DNA from: Leptospira stimsonii
GTDB lineage: Bacteria > Spirochaetota > Leptospiria > Leptospirales > Leptospiraceae
Direction: 5' to 3'
Length of the DNA: 64,000 nt
NCBI RefSeq assembly: GCF_003545875.1
Contig: NZ_QHCS01000001.1
Span: forward strand, 1,437,501 to 1,501,500
The notes under the pieces were generated by a model. It saw nothing but the letters and a program-made list of their open reading frames with translations. It had not been told where the DNA came from and made no database searches. Position 1 is the first letter of the stretch. Every line of letters begins with the position of its first letter. Shown here piece after piece: positions 57,440 through 64,000 of this stretch. The translations under genes were made by a program, and so were the position numbers.

Positions 57440-58720
57440 ATGAAGACAATAAAATTTGCGAATATGAATTCGAAAAGTCTATTCGGCCAAATATTCATAT
57501 TATCTTTCCTCGCTGATTGTATGACTACTCAGATCGGTAATGGTTACACAACAAGATCGAAAATAGTGGCCTTCTCCAGACCGGACAGTAAAAGTGCTAT
57601 TGTATTTGAAATAAAGGAAAACTCGAAATTTACGATTTTAGATAAGATCTCTTCAAAAGAATCCAAACATCCGGCGGATTGGCTGAAAATAAAAAATGAA
57701 AATCAAATTGGATTTATAGAATACAACAAGAATAACGCATCTCTAATTTTTCTAAATTTAGAAAAGCCTAAGTATGGACTCGTTGTTGCGACATCTTTGT
57801 TCTTAAGGAAAGAGCCAACGGTTGATAGCAAGCCTATTGAGAAACTCTCAACGAAAGCAATTGTTGAGATAATGGAAGATAGCGAATCGTCAATCTCCGT
57901 AAATGGTAGAAGAGGATATTGGGTAAAGGTAAAAACTAAGTCTCAAAATGTGGGTTTCGTATTTTCTCCATTTATTATGATCAGAGATTCGATCGAAAGC
58001 TTATCATCGCTTACCGATTTCGAAACGAATGAAACGGGCTGGGCTTACGTTAAGAATTCACCTGAGTTCATCTATTTACTGAATCATAATATTCTCAAAA
58101 GAATTAAAAACAACCAAATATACGAAAATCAATACTATCTGATTCAATCTAGATTTGTAACTAAAGATGGAAAAGTATTTTTCAGGCTTTTAAAACAAGA
58201 AGCAAGTATGGAGGATTGGTATTCTGAACTTAAAGTTACAAAAATTGCTGATTGCTACGTTCCTGCCGAAAGTATAATTATATCGAACAAATATGCGCTT
58301 CTGTATGCGCGGACCCAAGCTCTTGATCGGAAAAAAACCAGAATCTATGAATTCCTAAGCCATGAGGTGAACGATGACATTGATCCTGAATATTCGGATA
58401 TTGACTACTTTGAATGGAATAAAAGAAAATTCCACGTAATAAGGGCAACAGAAAAATATGAAAATGATGAATGCAGAGGTTGTTTTCAACCGGAAGCATT
58501 TAATCTTGTATTTGTTTTAGAAGAAAAAGGAAATTCGTTTCAATTGATTTTTAAGGCGGGAGGATCACGAAGTGCTTCTTTCTACCAATTTGATCGTCCC
58601 AGGATCATCATAAATGATAGCCCTCCACCGGAAGGAGATGATTCCCCAAGCAAGATTATTTCTTCTGAATTTGTATTTAATGGAAAGGAGTTTTTATTAA
58701 TATCGAATCCGAATCAATAG
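57440..58720 (+). CDS. SH3-domain lipoprotein, AT-rich
   Basis: Encodes 426 residues from ATG 57440, or 418 from a second ATG at 57464 (MNSKSLFGQIFILSFLADC). The signal peptide ends in lipobox LADC. Two bacterial SH3-like domains are readable: YTTRSKIVAFSRPDSKSAIVFEI to KIKNENQIGFIEY, and VVATSLFLRKEPTVDSKPIEKL to GRRGYWVKVKTKSQNVGFVFSPF. The C-terminal 200 residues are of unknown fold. SH3b domains often bind peptidoglycan. Codons are markedly richer in A and T than the neighbours (many AAA, ATA, AAT), which with the adjacent IS suggests acquisition. Confidence 0.72.
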   Translation: MKTIKFANMNSKSLFGQIFILSFLADCMTTQIGNGYTTRSKIVAFSRPDSKSAIVFEIKENSKFTILDKISSKESKHPADWLKIKNENQIGFIEYNKNNASLIFLNLEKPKYGLVVATSLFLRKEPTVDSKPIEKLSTKAIVEIMEDSESSISVNGRRGYWVKVKTKSQNVGFVFSPFIMIRDSIESLSSLTDFETNETGWAYVKNSPEFIYLLNHNILKRIKNNQIYENQYYLIQSRFVTKDGKVFFRLLKQEASMEDWYSELKVTKIADCYVPAESIIISNKYALLYARTQALDRKKTRIYEFLSHEVNDDIDPEYSDIDYFEWNKRKFHVIRATEKYENDECRGCFQPEAFNLVFVLEEKGNSFQLIFKAGGSRSASFYQFDRPRIIINDSPPPEGDDSPSKIISSEFVFNGKEFLLISNPNQ

Positions 58721-58974
58721 AATCGCAGTATTTAATTCGGTTTATACTTGTACTGACAGAGCAAGTATATTCTCCTGAAGAAGTGAAAAAAGTTACAAAT
58801 TCCAGAGCTCACGTTTTGACGGTATTCTGAGTCTTACCTAAAATTTCAATTATACGAAGCTGAATAGAGACGATCTTTTTATCGGGGAAGTTTATCGCAA
58901 GTTCTACATTTCAGATTGAAGTGTCGATTCAGTGTACCGAATCATTTCGGACATGGTTAACCGGCGTTTTAAAA

Positions 58975-59901
58975 CTATCTTATCCTAGAGAGAAGAAGCT
59001 TCAAAGAAAGACTCGATCCGATTTCTGCCCTTCTTTTGGCAGAGTATAGAGCCTGGTCGGCGCCTTCTAATAATTGAATGGAGGAAGTTACGTCTGAAGC
59101 CAGAATGCTATGAACGCCGGCGCTTATCGTAACGCGTGAGCACTTTAAATGGGGAATATTTAAATTAAATATATTATTTCGTAAAATTTCTGCTATGTGT
59201 TGGGCTTGCAATAGAGATGTATTTCCAAATAATAAAATAAATTCTTCCCCACCGAAACGGCAGGCTAAGTCGCTTGGACGGCGGACGAATTTTCCAATCT
59301 CCCTACTGACCTTTTGTAAACAATGATCTCCTTGCATATGACCGAATGAATCATTGTAATTCTTAAAATAATCTATATCAATTAAAACTAAGCTAATATA
59401 TTGCCGATTGCGGAGGCATCGTAGCCACTCTTTACGAAAGTGCTCATCAAAATGTCTACGATTTGATAGATTTGTTAAAGGGTCTTTTATGGAAAGCTCA
59501 AGGACTTTATCTTCCGCTATTGTCCGAGCAGTAATTTCATTATGAAAAACTAAATAGAATTCGCCTTCTGGGGTAACCAGACGGGTGATTGTCATCTTAA
59601 ACCATCGTGTTTCAGTTGGAGAATGACAGGGATAATCGCTTGTAAAGCTTTCAACTTGTCCTTGTAAGACATTTCGGATTCCGCTCGCCGTGGTCAATAT
59701 ATCTTCTTTATTAGGAACTTCGCATACATTGAGATAATTTTTTCCAATCCAATCATAATCTACGCTTAGGCCGTTCTTTCTGCCAAATTCAATCCAAGCT
59801 TTGTTTACATATTTAATACCACCTGATCTATCTATAACAGCCAATTGACTGCATAAAGAGTCCAGAAGCGAATTTAGAAAATCTGTTGACAGCGGTCCCA
59901 T
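58975..59901 (-). CDS. PAS-GGDEF diguanylate cyclase
   Basis: Encodes 308 residues. An N-terminal PAS domain (LAVIDRSGGIKYVNKAWIEFG to YLVFHNEITART) feeds a GGDEF domain that begins DPLTNLSNRRHFDEHF and has the active-site GGEEF (RFGGEEF, about residue 229). The inhibitory site RxxD is present five residues before it (RPSDLACRFGGEEF), so product feedback is expected. It should make cyclic di-GMP in response to a cytoplasmic signal; there are no membrane segments. It stands alone, 254 bp beyond the SH3 lipoprotein gene. Confidence 0.92.
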   Translation of the reverse strand: MGPLSTDFLNSLLDSLCSQLAVIDRSGGIKYVNKAWIEFGRKNGLSVDYDWIGKNYLNVCEVPNKEDILTTASGIRNVLQGQVESFTSDYPCHSPTETRWFKMTITRLVTPEGEFYLVFHNEITARTIAEDKVLELSIKDPLTNLSNRRHFDEHFRKEWLRCLRNRQYISLVLIDIDYFKNYNDSFGHMQGDHCLQKVSREIGKFVRRPSDLACRFGGEEFILLFGNTSLLQAQHIAEILRNNIFNLNIPHLKCSRVTISAGVHSILASDVTSSIQLLEGADQALYSAKRRAEIGSSLSLKLLLSRIR

Positions 59902-60499
59902 ATAGTATTCGGAAAAGTAATCATACTCTGAATATCTAAGACGGACACTTTACTAGGAATACACTAAACTTCGTAATTTCTGATTTCCGCATTGAGAGGT
60001 CTAAACTTGTATTAAAAATTAGAACTTCGAAAAGCCATAAATATACATTCTTGTTATTTATTTCGCAATATGAGGTGAATTTAATATAACAGGTGAAAAG
60101 TTATTTCTATGTGACTGTCTCTTTGCACCGGGATTTGAAAATGATTCGATTGTGCATTTAAACCTCGGATAAATGTGTCTTTGAAAAAAACTACTGGCAA
60201 GAGGACAAAAACGTAAGTTTAAAAGCTTCTGATTCCTTCCTGTTTCCAAAGAAAAATTGAGATTCGAGGAACCGATATCCAGTGAAGGAAACTAACATAA
60301 ATTTTAAGGGAATTTCTTCTTAGAAAAAAGGCATAGGCTATCTTCCCTTGAACCCATTGGCCAATCTATATTCTAGATCAGCTTCACAAAGTTCAAAACC
60401 CCAATAGAGTTCGTTGTATTTGATTCTTAGGTCGCGCGATAAGTTAAGAATTAGTTCCGTAAGTTAAAATATTAAAAATATTGAATAAGACTTCGAATT

Positions 60500-60669
60500 T
60501 TATAGAAACCAACGCTTCAGAATTTTAAATTCATTCTTACGGAGCCCCCATAACCAGGCTCCTAATATGATTATGATTCCCACTATGATTCCGATTGGAT
60601 TTTTATACCAAGCGGAGATCCAAATGAGAATTTGCCTCCAAATCGGATGCCTTCAATTAAACGATTCAT
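60500..60669 (-). pseudogene. Frameshifted fragment of a small membrane protein
   Basis: On the minus strand an ATG at 60669 opens MNRLIEG, after which the sequence continues in another frame as RQILIWISAWYKNPIGIIVG, then IIIILGAWLWGLRK, down to a TAA at 60500. The hydrophobic stretch is clearly membrane-like. One indel between the two frames would restore a protein of about 55 residues. It is not listed by simple ORF length criteria. Confidence 0.45.
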
Positions 60670-60692
60670 AAATTTGAGTATATAACGTCCGA

Positions 60693-60703
60693 GGGGGGGG
60701 GGG
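60693..60703. repeat. Homopolymer of 11 G (11 C on the minus strand)
   Basis: A run of 11 guanines lies 24 bp upstream (minus direction) of the ATG at 60669. Such tracts slip during replication and can switch expression. This is the only tract of this kind seen in the window. Confidence 0.9.
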
Positions 60704-60726
60704 AGAGATAATTTTTCCCAATCTGC

Positions 60727-60996
60727 TTAACGCATTAAATATACTGTAATCGCGATCGATGCGGAAAATGAAACGAGCAGACCCGTAAGCCATTCTTGTT
60801 CCCAGAAGTAATAAGTGGAAAGAATACTCCCGATAATATCCACAGCCAACTTCGCCGGATGGCTTTGGTGAAGTACTAACTTTTCTTTGCGAGTGGAATG
60901 ATTCGTTTTAATTGGACTCAGAAAATTGAGATAAAAAATATAAGATCTACTTGAATAGAAAACAATCGAACTTATGTTTTTACCAAAATATGATTC
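60727..60996 (-). pseudogene. Open frame for a small membrane protein, start missing
   Basis: From a TGA at 60997-60999 to a TAA at 60727-60729 the minus strand is open for 90 codons. The last 60 look genuinely coding: KLVLHQSHPAKLAVDIIGSI, then STYYFWEQEWLTG and LLVSFSASIAITVYLMR, with two hydrophobic helices. No ATG, GTG or TTG with a ribosome binding site precedes it; a TTG inside (at KLAVD) would cut the first part. It may be a gene whose start was lost or uses ATT. The rest of 59902-61448 holds nothing I can support. Confidence 0.4.
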
Positions 60997-61449
60997 TCAC
61001 TCTATTTAGAGAGTAAATTCAAATTTAACAAAAAGGATCGCAATCATTGAATTCTTCAATCGATCCAGTTTTCGCTATAAATTCTTTATTCTTTCCCATT
61101 CTCCATTTCTAAGTAAGAATACGTCTTTCGTTGAATCGATCAGTCTCTGCCATAAGTGGACCGTTTATCGGGAAAAGTTTATTTCGTTTTCGCCTTGAAA
61201 ACGTTTCTGTTTTTTCCGTCCCCCTTTTTCAATCTAAATCGCCTTTGCTTTGAAGCTCTATCAGGTAGAGGTGCTCTAAACTTACTGAATGTAAAGATTC
61301 TTATTTGATACGTCATCATCTGCATTGGATTTTTTCTCTTGCGAACGTGTGAAGTCTCGAAATTAGGATTTCTCCCCTTCGGCGATATCTTAGCCTGAAA
61401 AAATGGAAAGCTTTGAAGATTGAATTCACATAATACGCCTTAGGTGATG

Positions 61450-61472
61450 AAAAACCCCTCCAGAAAGAGGGG
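61450..61472 (-). terminator. Rho-independent terminator after sbtA
   Basis: Read on the minus strand: CCCCTC, six-nucleotide loop, GAGGGG, then TTTTT. It lies 77 bp beyond the sbtA stop codon. Confidence 0.8.
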
Positions 61473-61548
61473 CGTAAAGTGGAAAAAAGAATCGCCTCCA
61501 GGTTTTCAATTCAGGAGGAGTTTCGTTTTCAAATTCATTTCGCGATCT

Positions 61549-62529
61549 TTAGGATTCTAAGCTGAACAAGAATTTTGAAAGAGAAAGATACAATGGGAGT
61601 CCGACGACGATGTTGAACGGAAAGGTGATCGCAAGCGAAGAAGTAAAGTAGTAAGTTGGATTTGCATCCGGTAACGCGATTCGGATAGCCGCAGGCGCGG
61701 CGATATAAGAAGCGCTCGCACATAAGACTCCGAATATTGTCGAACCACCCAAGGAAAGTCCGGCGAGTTTTCCCAAATAGATTCCCAGAAAAGCATGAAT
61801 CACCGGCATTAGAATCGCGAAGAATACTAAAAAAATGCCAACTTGAGAAAGATCAGAGATTCTTTTTCCAGTAAGTATGCCGACTTCAAGTAAGAATAAA
61901 GCAAGGACGCCTCGAAATGGAGTTTCGAAAAAAGGAGCAACTTGTTCGAAACCTTTTTTGCCTGAAAAAAATCCGATAAAGAGACCGCCAAGCAATAGAA
62001 TGGTTCCTTTCCCAGCGAATAATTCGTGAAAGATCGTTGAGATATTGGCGGAGTTTTCGGAAGAGGAATTGCGTTTTGCGATATAGATCGCAACGAGGAT
62101 CGCTGGAATTTCCATGATTGCGAGCAGAGAAGGCATAAATCCTTCGTAGCCGATGTTCATCAAGTCCAGGAACGCGGTGCTCTCGCTAAAGGTCACCGCT
62201 GATACGGAGCCATAGTGAGCGGCGATCGCCGCGGAATTGATCGTGTTGAATTTACCGATTTTGTTCAGAATGAAAAAGGCGAACAACGGAATCAGACAAC
62301 ACATGAGGAGGGCAACGAAGGCGGGTTTATAAAATTCTAAGAATTGTGTGCTCGAAAGTTTCACACCTCCTTTGATTCCTATCGCAAGAAGCAAATAAAT
62401 CGTTAATCCGGCATATAAGCCTTCTGGAAACTTTAGATCGCTTCTTAACAATGCCGAAACGATCCCAAGGATAAAGGCCAAGACCATAGGCGTGAGAAGG
62501 CTCGTCGTTAAGGACTGAACTATTTCCAT
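61549..62529 (-). CDS. sbtA: SbtA-type sodium-dependent bicarbonate transporter
   Basis: Encodes 326 residues with about ten transmembrane helices arranged as an inverted repeat. Family segments: MVLAFILGIVSALLRSDLKFPEGLYAGL at the N terminus, GIKGGVKLSSTQF, AAHYGSVSAVTFSESTAFL, GYEGFMPSLLAIMEIPAI, and in the second half GSTIFGVLCASASYIAAPAAIRIALP. Characterised cyanobacterial SbtA proteins import bicarbonate with sodium. It overlaps the carbonic anhydrase gene upstream by 10 nt, so both are made from one message. The job here would be supplying bicarbonate for carboxylation. Confidence 0.88.
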   Translation of the reverse strand: MEIVQSLTTSLLTPMVLAFILGIVSALLRSDLKFPEGLYAGLTIYLLLAIGIKGGVKLSSTQFLEFYKPAFVALLMCCLIPLFAFFILNKIGKFNTINSAAIAAHYGSVSAVTFSESTAFLDLMNIGYEGFMPSLLAIMEIPAILVAIYIAKRNSSSENSANISTIFHELFAGKGTILLLGGLFIGFFSGKKGFEQVAPFFETPFRGVLALFLLEVGILTGKRISDLSQVGIFLVFFAILMPVIHAFLGIYLGKLAGLSLGGSTIFGVLCASASYIAAPAAIRIALPDANPTYYFTSSLAITFPFNIVVGLPLYLSLSKFLFSLES

Positions 62530-63212
62530 GACTTACTACCCGCCGCATTCAGAGTTTCCAGATAATTTACAGGTAGTATTTCAACTTTACCGGTTTCGAT
62601 ATCGTAAACTGCCCCGATTATATCGATCTCTTTCTTTTTGAGTTTCTTCGTGATCACAGGTTCAAGTTCTCTTAGTTGTTTTACTTGTTTGGCGACATTG
62701 ATCCTGACAGCATTGTCAATCAAATCTCCTGACATATTCTTAGCCAATTCCGCGGCCGGTTTAATTGCATTGATGAGTGTGACAATATGGCCTGGAACAT
62801 CCGGTACGTTACAAGCCGCCGCAACCGCTCCGCATTTTGTATGGCCTAATACTAAAATCAGTTTGCTACCTAGTACTTCGACGGCAAATTCAATACTTCC
62901 CCAGGAAGCATACGTTGAGACTTGACCGGCTGTTCTTACGATAAATAAATCTCCGATTCCTTGATCGAAAATGATCTCATGTGGGACACGGGAGTCGGAG
63001 CACCCCACGATTACGGCAAACGGTTTTTGGCCTGCGACCAACTCTTTTACACGATCCTGTGATTGGTTCGGTTTAACGGACTTCCCAGTTACAAACCGTT
63101 TGTTGCCTTCCATCAATCTTCTAAGCGATTCACTCGGATCGACTTCCGCGTTTAAACCCATATTTAGGAAAAAAACGAGGATCACGATTTTCGTTCCTTT
63201 TATAAAACTCAT
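62520..63212 (-). CDS. Exported beta-class carbonic anhydrase
   Basis: Interconverts CO2 and bicarbonate. The 230 residues from ATG 63212 start with a signal-peptide-like FIKGTKIVILVFFLNMGLNAE, so I predict a periplasmic enzyme; the frame extends upstream to 63275, but without better signals. The zinc site is complete: VGCSDSRVP and LVLGHTKCGAV (Cys, Asp-Arg dyad, His, Cys). The conserved IVRTAGQVS and SIEFAVEVLG segments are present. It precedes sbtA in an overlapping operon; placing the anhydrase in the periplasm would convert entering CO2 to the transporter's substrate. Confidence 0.9.
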   Translation of the reverse strand: MSFIKGTKIVILVFFLNMGLNAEVDPSESLRRLMEGNKRFVTGKSVKPNQSQDRVKELVAGQKPFAVIVGCSDSRVPHEIIFDQGIGDLFIVRTAGQVSTYASWGSIEFAVEVLGSKLILVLGHTKCGAVAAACNVPDVPGHIVTLINAIKPAAELAKNMSGDLIDNAVRINVAKQVKQLRELEPVITKKLKKKEIDIIGAVYDIETGKVEILPVNYLETLNAAGSKSWK

Positions 63213-63247
63213 GGTATTCTCCAAATTGTATTTATCTCTATATTTAA

Positions 63248-63290
63248 GAAAAATAATACAAGCAAAAAAATACATGTAAAATAATTCAAG
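63248..63290 (-). promoter_or_regulatory. Two half-sites of the palindromic operator before the carbonic anhydrase gene
   Basis: AAAATAATACAAG (63250-63262) and GTAAAATAATTCAAG (63276-63290) are direct repeats whose cores are 28 bp apart. They match GTAAAATAATACATG, the arm of the palindrome at 63869-63910, at 11 of 13 or more positions. They lie 36-78 bp upstream of the carbonic anhydrase ATG. They are probably binding sites for the adjacent winged-helix regulator. Confidence 0.55.
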
Positions 63291-63413
63291 TATTAAATTT
63301 CAACAAAATCGTAGATTTTTTTTTGGTAGAGGTAAGAATGGTTGGATCCTGCTTCGATTCGAAACGAGGCGAGAAAAAATGAATAAAGCGGTTTGAAAGC
63401 CGGAGTGGTGAGG

Positions 63414-63728
63414 TTAAGTTAGAATTCTGAGGAGGTCGCTGACCGTTTTATGGGATTTCAACTTGTGTCTTAAGGAAGCTTTTTTATTTATTTTATAGCT
63501 GTTTCTCCTTCCTTCCTTGGTTCTGACCAAAATATCTGCTTCTTCGAGATCTTCGATGATTCCGATCACAGCTCGTTCCGTGATTCCAACCTTTGTCGCT
63601 AATTCTCTGAGAAGAACATTCGGGTCGGAATTTATACAAAGAAGAACGTGTGCGTGGTGGCTTAAAAAAGTCCATTGATGTTTTTCCCGTTCCGTGGAAT
63701 CGCTTTTAGGGTTGTTGATTTTGGCCAT
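63414..63728 (-). CDS. Winged-helix transcriptional regulator (MarR/ArsR-like)
   Basis: Encodes 104 residues, almost only a winged helix: HVLLCINSDPNVLLRELATKVGITERAVIGIIEDLEEADIL is the helix-turn-helix and VRTKEGRRNSYKI the wing. There is no ligand domain, so it may act as a simple dimeric repressor or respond through another protein. It lies between the carbonic anhydrase operon (same strand, 201 bp gap) and a divergent gene. Near-identical sequence motifs flank both, pointing to control of this locus and its neighbours. Confidence 0.82.
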   Translation of the reverse strand: MAKINNPKSDSTEREKHQWTFLSHHAHVLLCINSDPNVLLRELATKVGITERAVIGIIEDLEEADILVRTKEGRRNSYKINKKASLRHKLKSHKTVSDLLRILT

Positions 63729-63868
63729 ATAAAATATCGAACATCCTTTAGTTCAATGACTTCATTCTAATAAAGAGAGCTCTGCTTCGTCCATTTCCGG
63801 CCGAAAAGAATCTTTTTACAATAAAAAGTTTAGAAATCTTAAGGGATTCTTTCTATTTTTGGATTCTC

Positions 63869-63910
63869 TGTAAAATAATACATGAATAATTATTCTTGTA
63901 TTATTTTACA
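63869..63910. promoter_or_regulatory. 42-bp near-perfect palindrome, candidate operator
   Basis: The arms TGTAAAATAATACAtGAAT and ATTCtTGTATTATTTTACA are reverse complements apart from one T/A position in each arm. It lies 141 bp upstream of the regulator start and 43 bp before the divergent ATG at 63953. It could serve both as an operator and as part of a bidirectional promoter, given TATTAT-like hexamers within it. Confidence 0.7.
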
Positions 63911-63952
63911 CACTATTTGAGTGTGGCAAAAAAATCGAGCACCGGTATTATC

Positions 63953-64000
63953 ATGCAACCAATTGAAATCGTCCCGATCGGAACACTGCCCCCAATAGGA
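63953..64000 (+). CDS. Partial CDS, faintly crotonyl-CoA carboxylase/reductase-like N terminus
   Basis: The frame opens with ATG at 63953 and runs off the window after 16 codons (MQPIEIVPIGTLPPIG). The I-G-x-L-P-P-I-G pattern resembles the start of crotonyl-CoA carboxylase/reductase (EIGEVPPLGHVP-type), an enzyme that fixes CO2. This is weak evidence from 16 residues. The divergent position behind the 42-bp palindrome fits co-regulation with the bicarbonate genes. Confidence 0.35.
   Translation, partial: MQPIEIVPIGTLPPIG

Noticed and set aside
60058..60249. Minus-strand frame of 63 codons downstream of the GGDEF gene.
   Set aside because: Low-quality translation with no ribosome binding site and no family resemblance.

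Overview
The window reads as chromosomal DNA of a Leptospira species (spirochaete). This rests on gene content, not on a database search: a nuoABCDEFHJKLMN cluster, many short-lipobox lipoproteins of leptospiral type, tandem copies of exported proteins that look genus-restricted, and a base composition that appears to be in the low 40s % G+C. The species cannot be fixed from this window.

Layout. 1-3.6 kb: an AT-rich leader, an orphan N6-adenine DNA methyltransferase and a DUF2461 protein. 3.9-8.0 kb: a minus-strand run of lipoprotein, MaoC hydratase, MarR regulator, DUF3995 membrane protein and a CASTOR/POLLUX-type ion channel. 8.36-8.70 kb: a 75-bp tandem repeat directly in front of the respiratory complex I operon (8.75-20.3 kb), which has no nuoG and no nuoI. 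20.3-24.2 kb: small membrane, exported and lipoprotein genes of unknown role.

24.3-31.1 kb is the most distinctive block. An ECF sigma factor and a FecR-type protein sit beside a family of exported membrane proteins and lipoproteins that has been duplicated and partly destroyed. Four places carry the same promoter-like pattern (CTGGCAC, exactly 17 nt, CGTWAK). They lie before the sigma gene, before a decayed second sigma gene, before an intact lipoprotein gene and before a dead lipoprotein gene. I read this as the sigma factor's regulon, still visible in both the living and the decayed copy.

31.3-40 kb: a nitrilase-superfamily protein, a TfoX-like domain fused to a histone-H1-like tail, an alpha/beta hydrolase, membrane and outer-membrane proteins, thiL and a YceI protein. 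40.7-44.9 kb: housekeeping rplM-rpsI and alaS-yajQ. 45.3-49.2 kb: a Uma2 protein, GNAT acetyltransferase and lipoproteins. 49.3-56.1 kb: a tightly packed plus-strand group of two M16 peptidases, a metallo-beta-lactamase-fold protein, an O-methyltransferase, a coiled-coil secreted protein and an N-acetylmuramoyl-L-alanine amidase. 56.1-57.3 kb: an IS1595-like insertion sequence, followed by an AT-rich SH3 lipoprotein gene. 59-61.5 kb: a PAS-GGDEF cyclase and a decayed, mostly non-coding stretch with an 11-G tract.

61.5-64 kb looks like an inorganic-carbon module: an SbtA-type bicarbonate transporter, an exported beta-carbonic anhydrase, a winged-helix regulator, and the first 16 codons of a divergent gene that faintly resembles crotonyl-CoA carboxylase/reductase. 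A 42-bp near-perfect palindrome lies between regulator and divergent gene, and its half-site recurs twice in front of the carbonic anhydrase. This suggests a shared operator. No tRNA, rRNA or CRISPR array was found.
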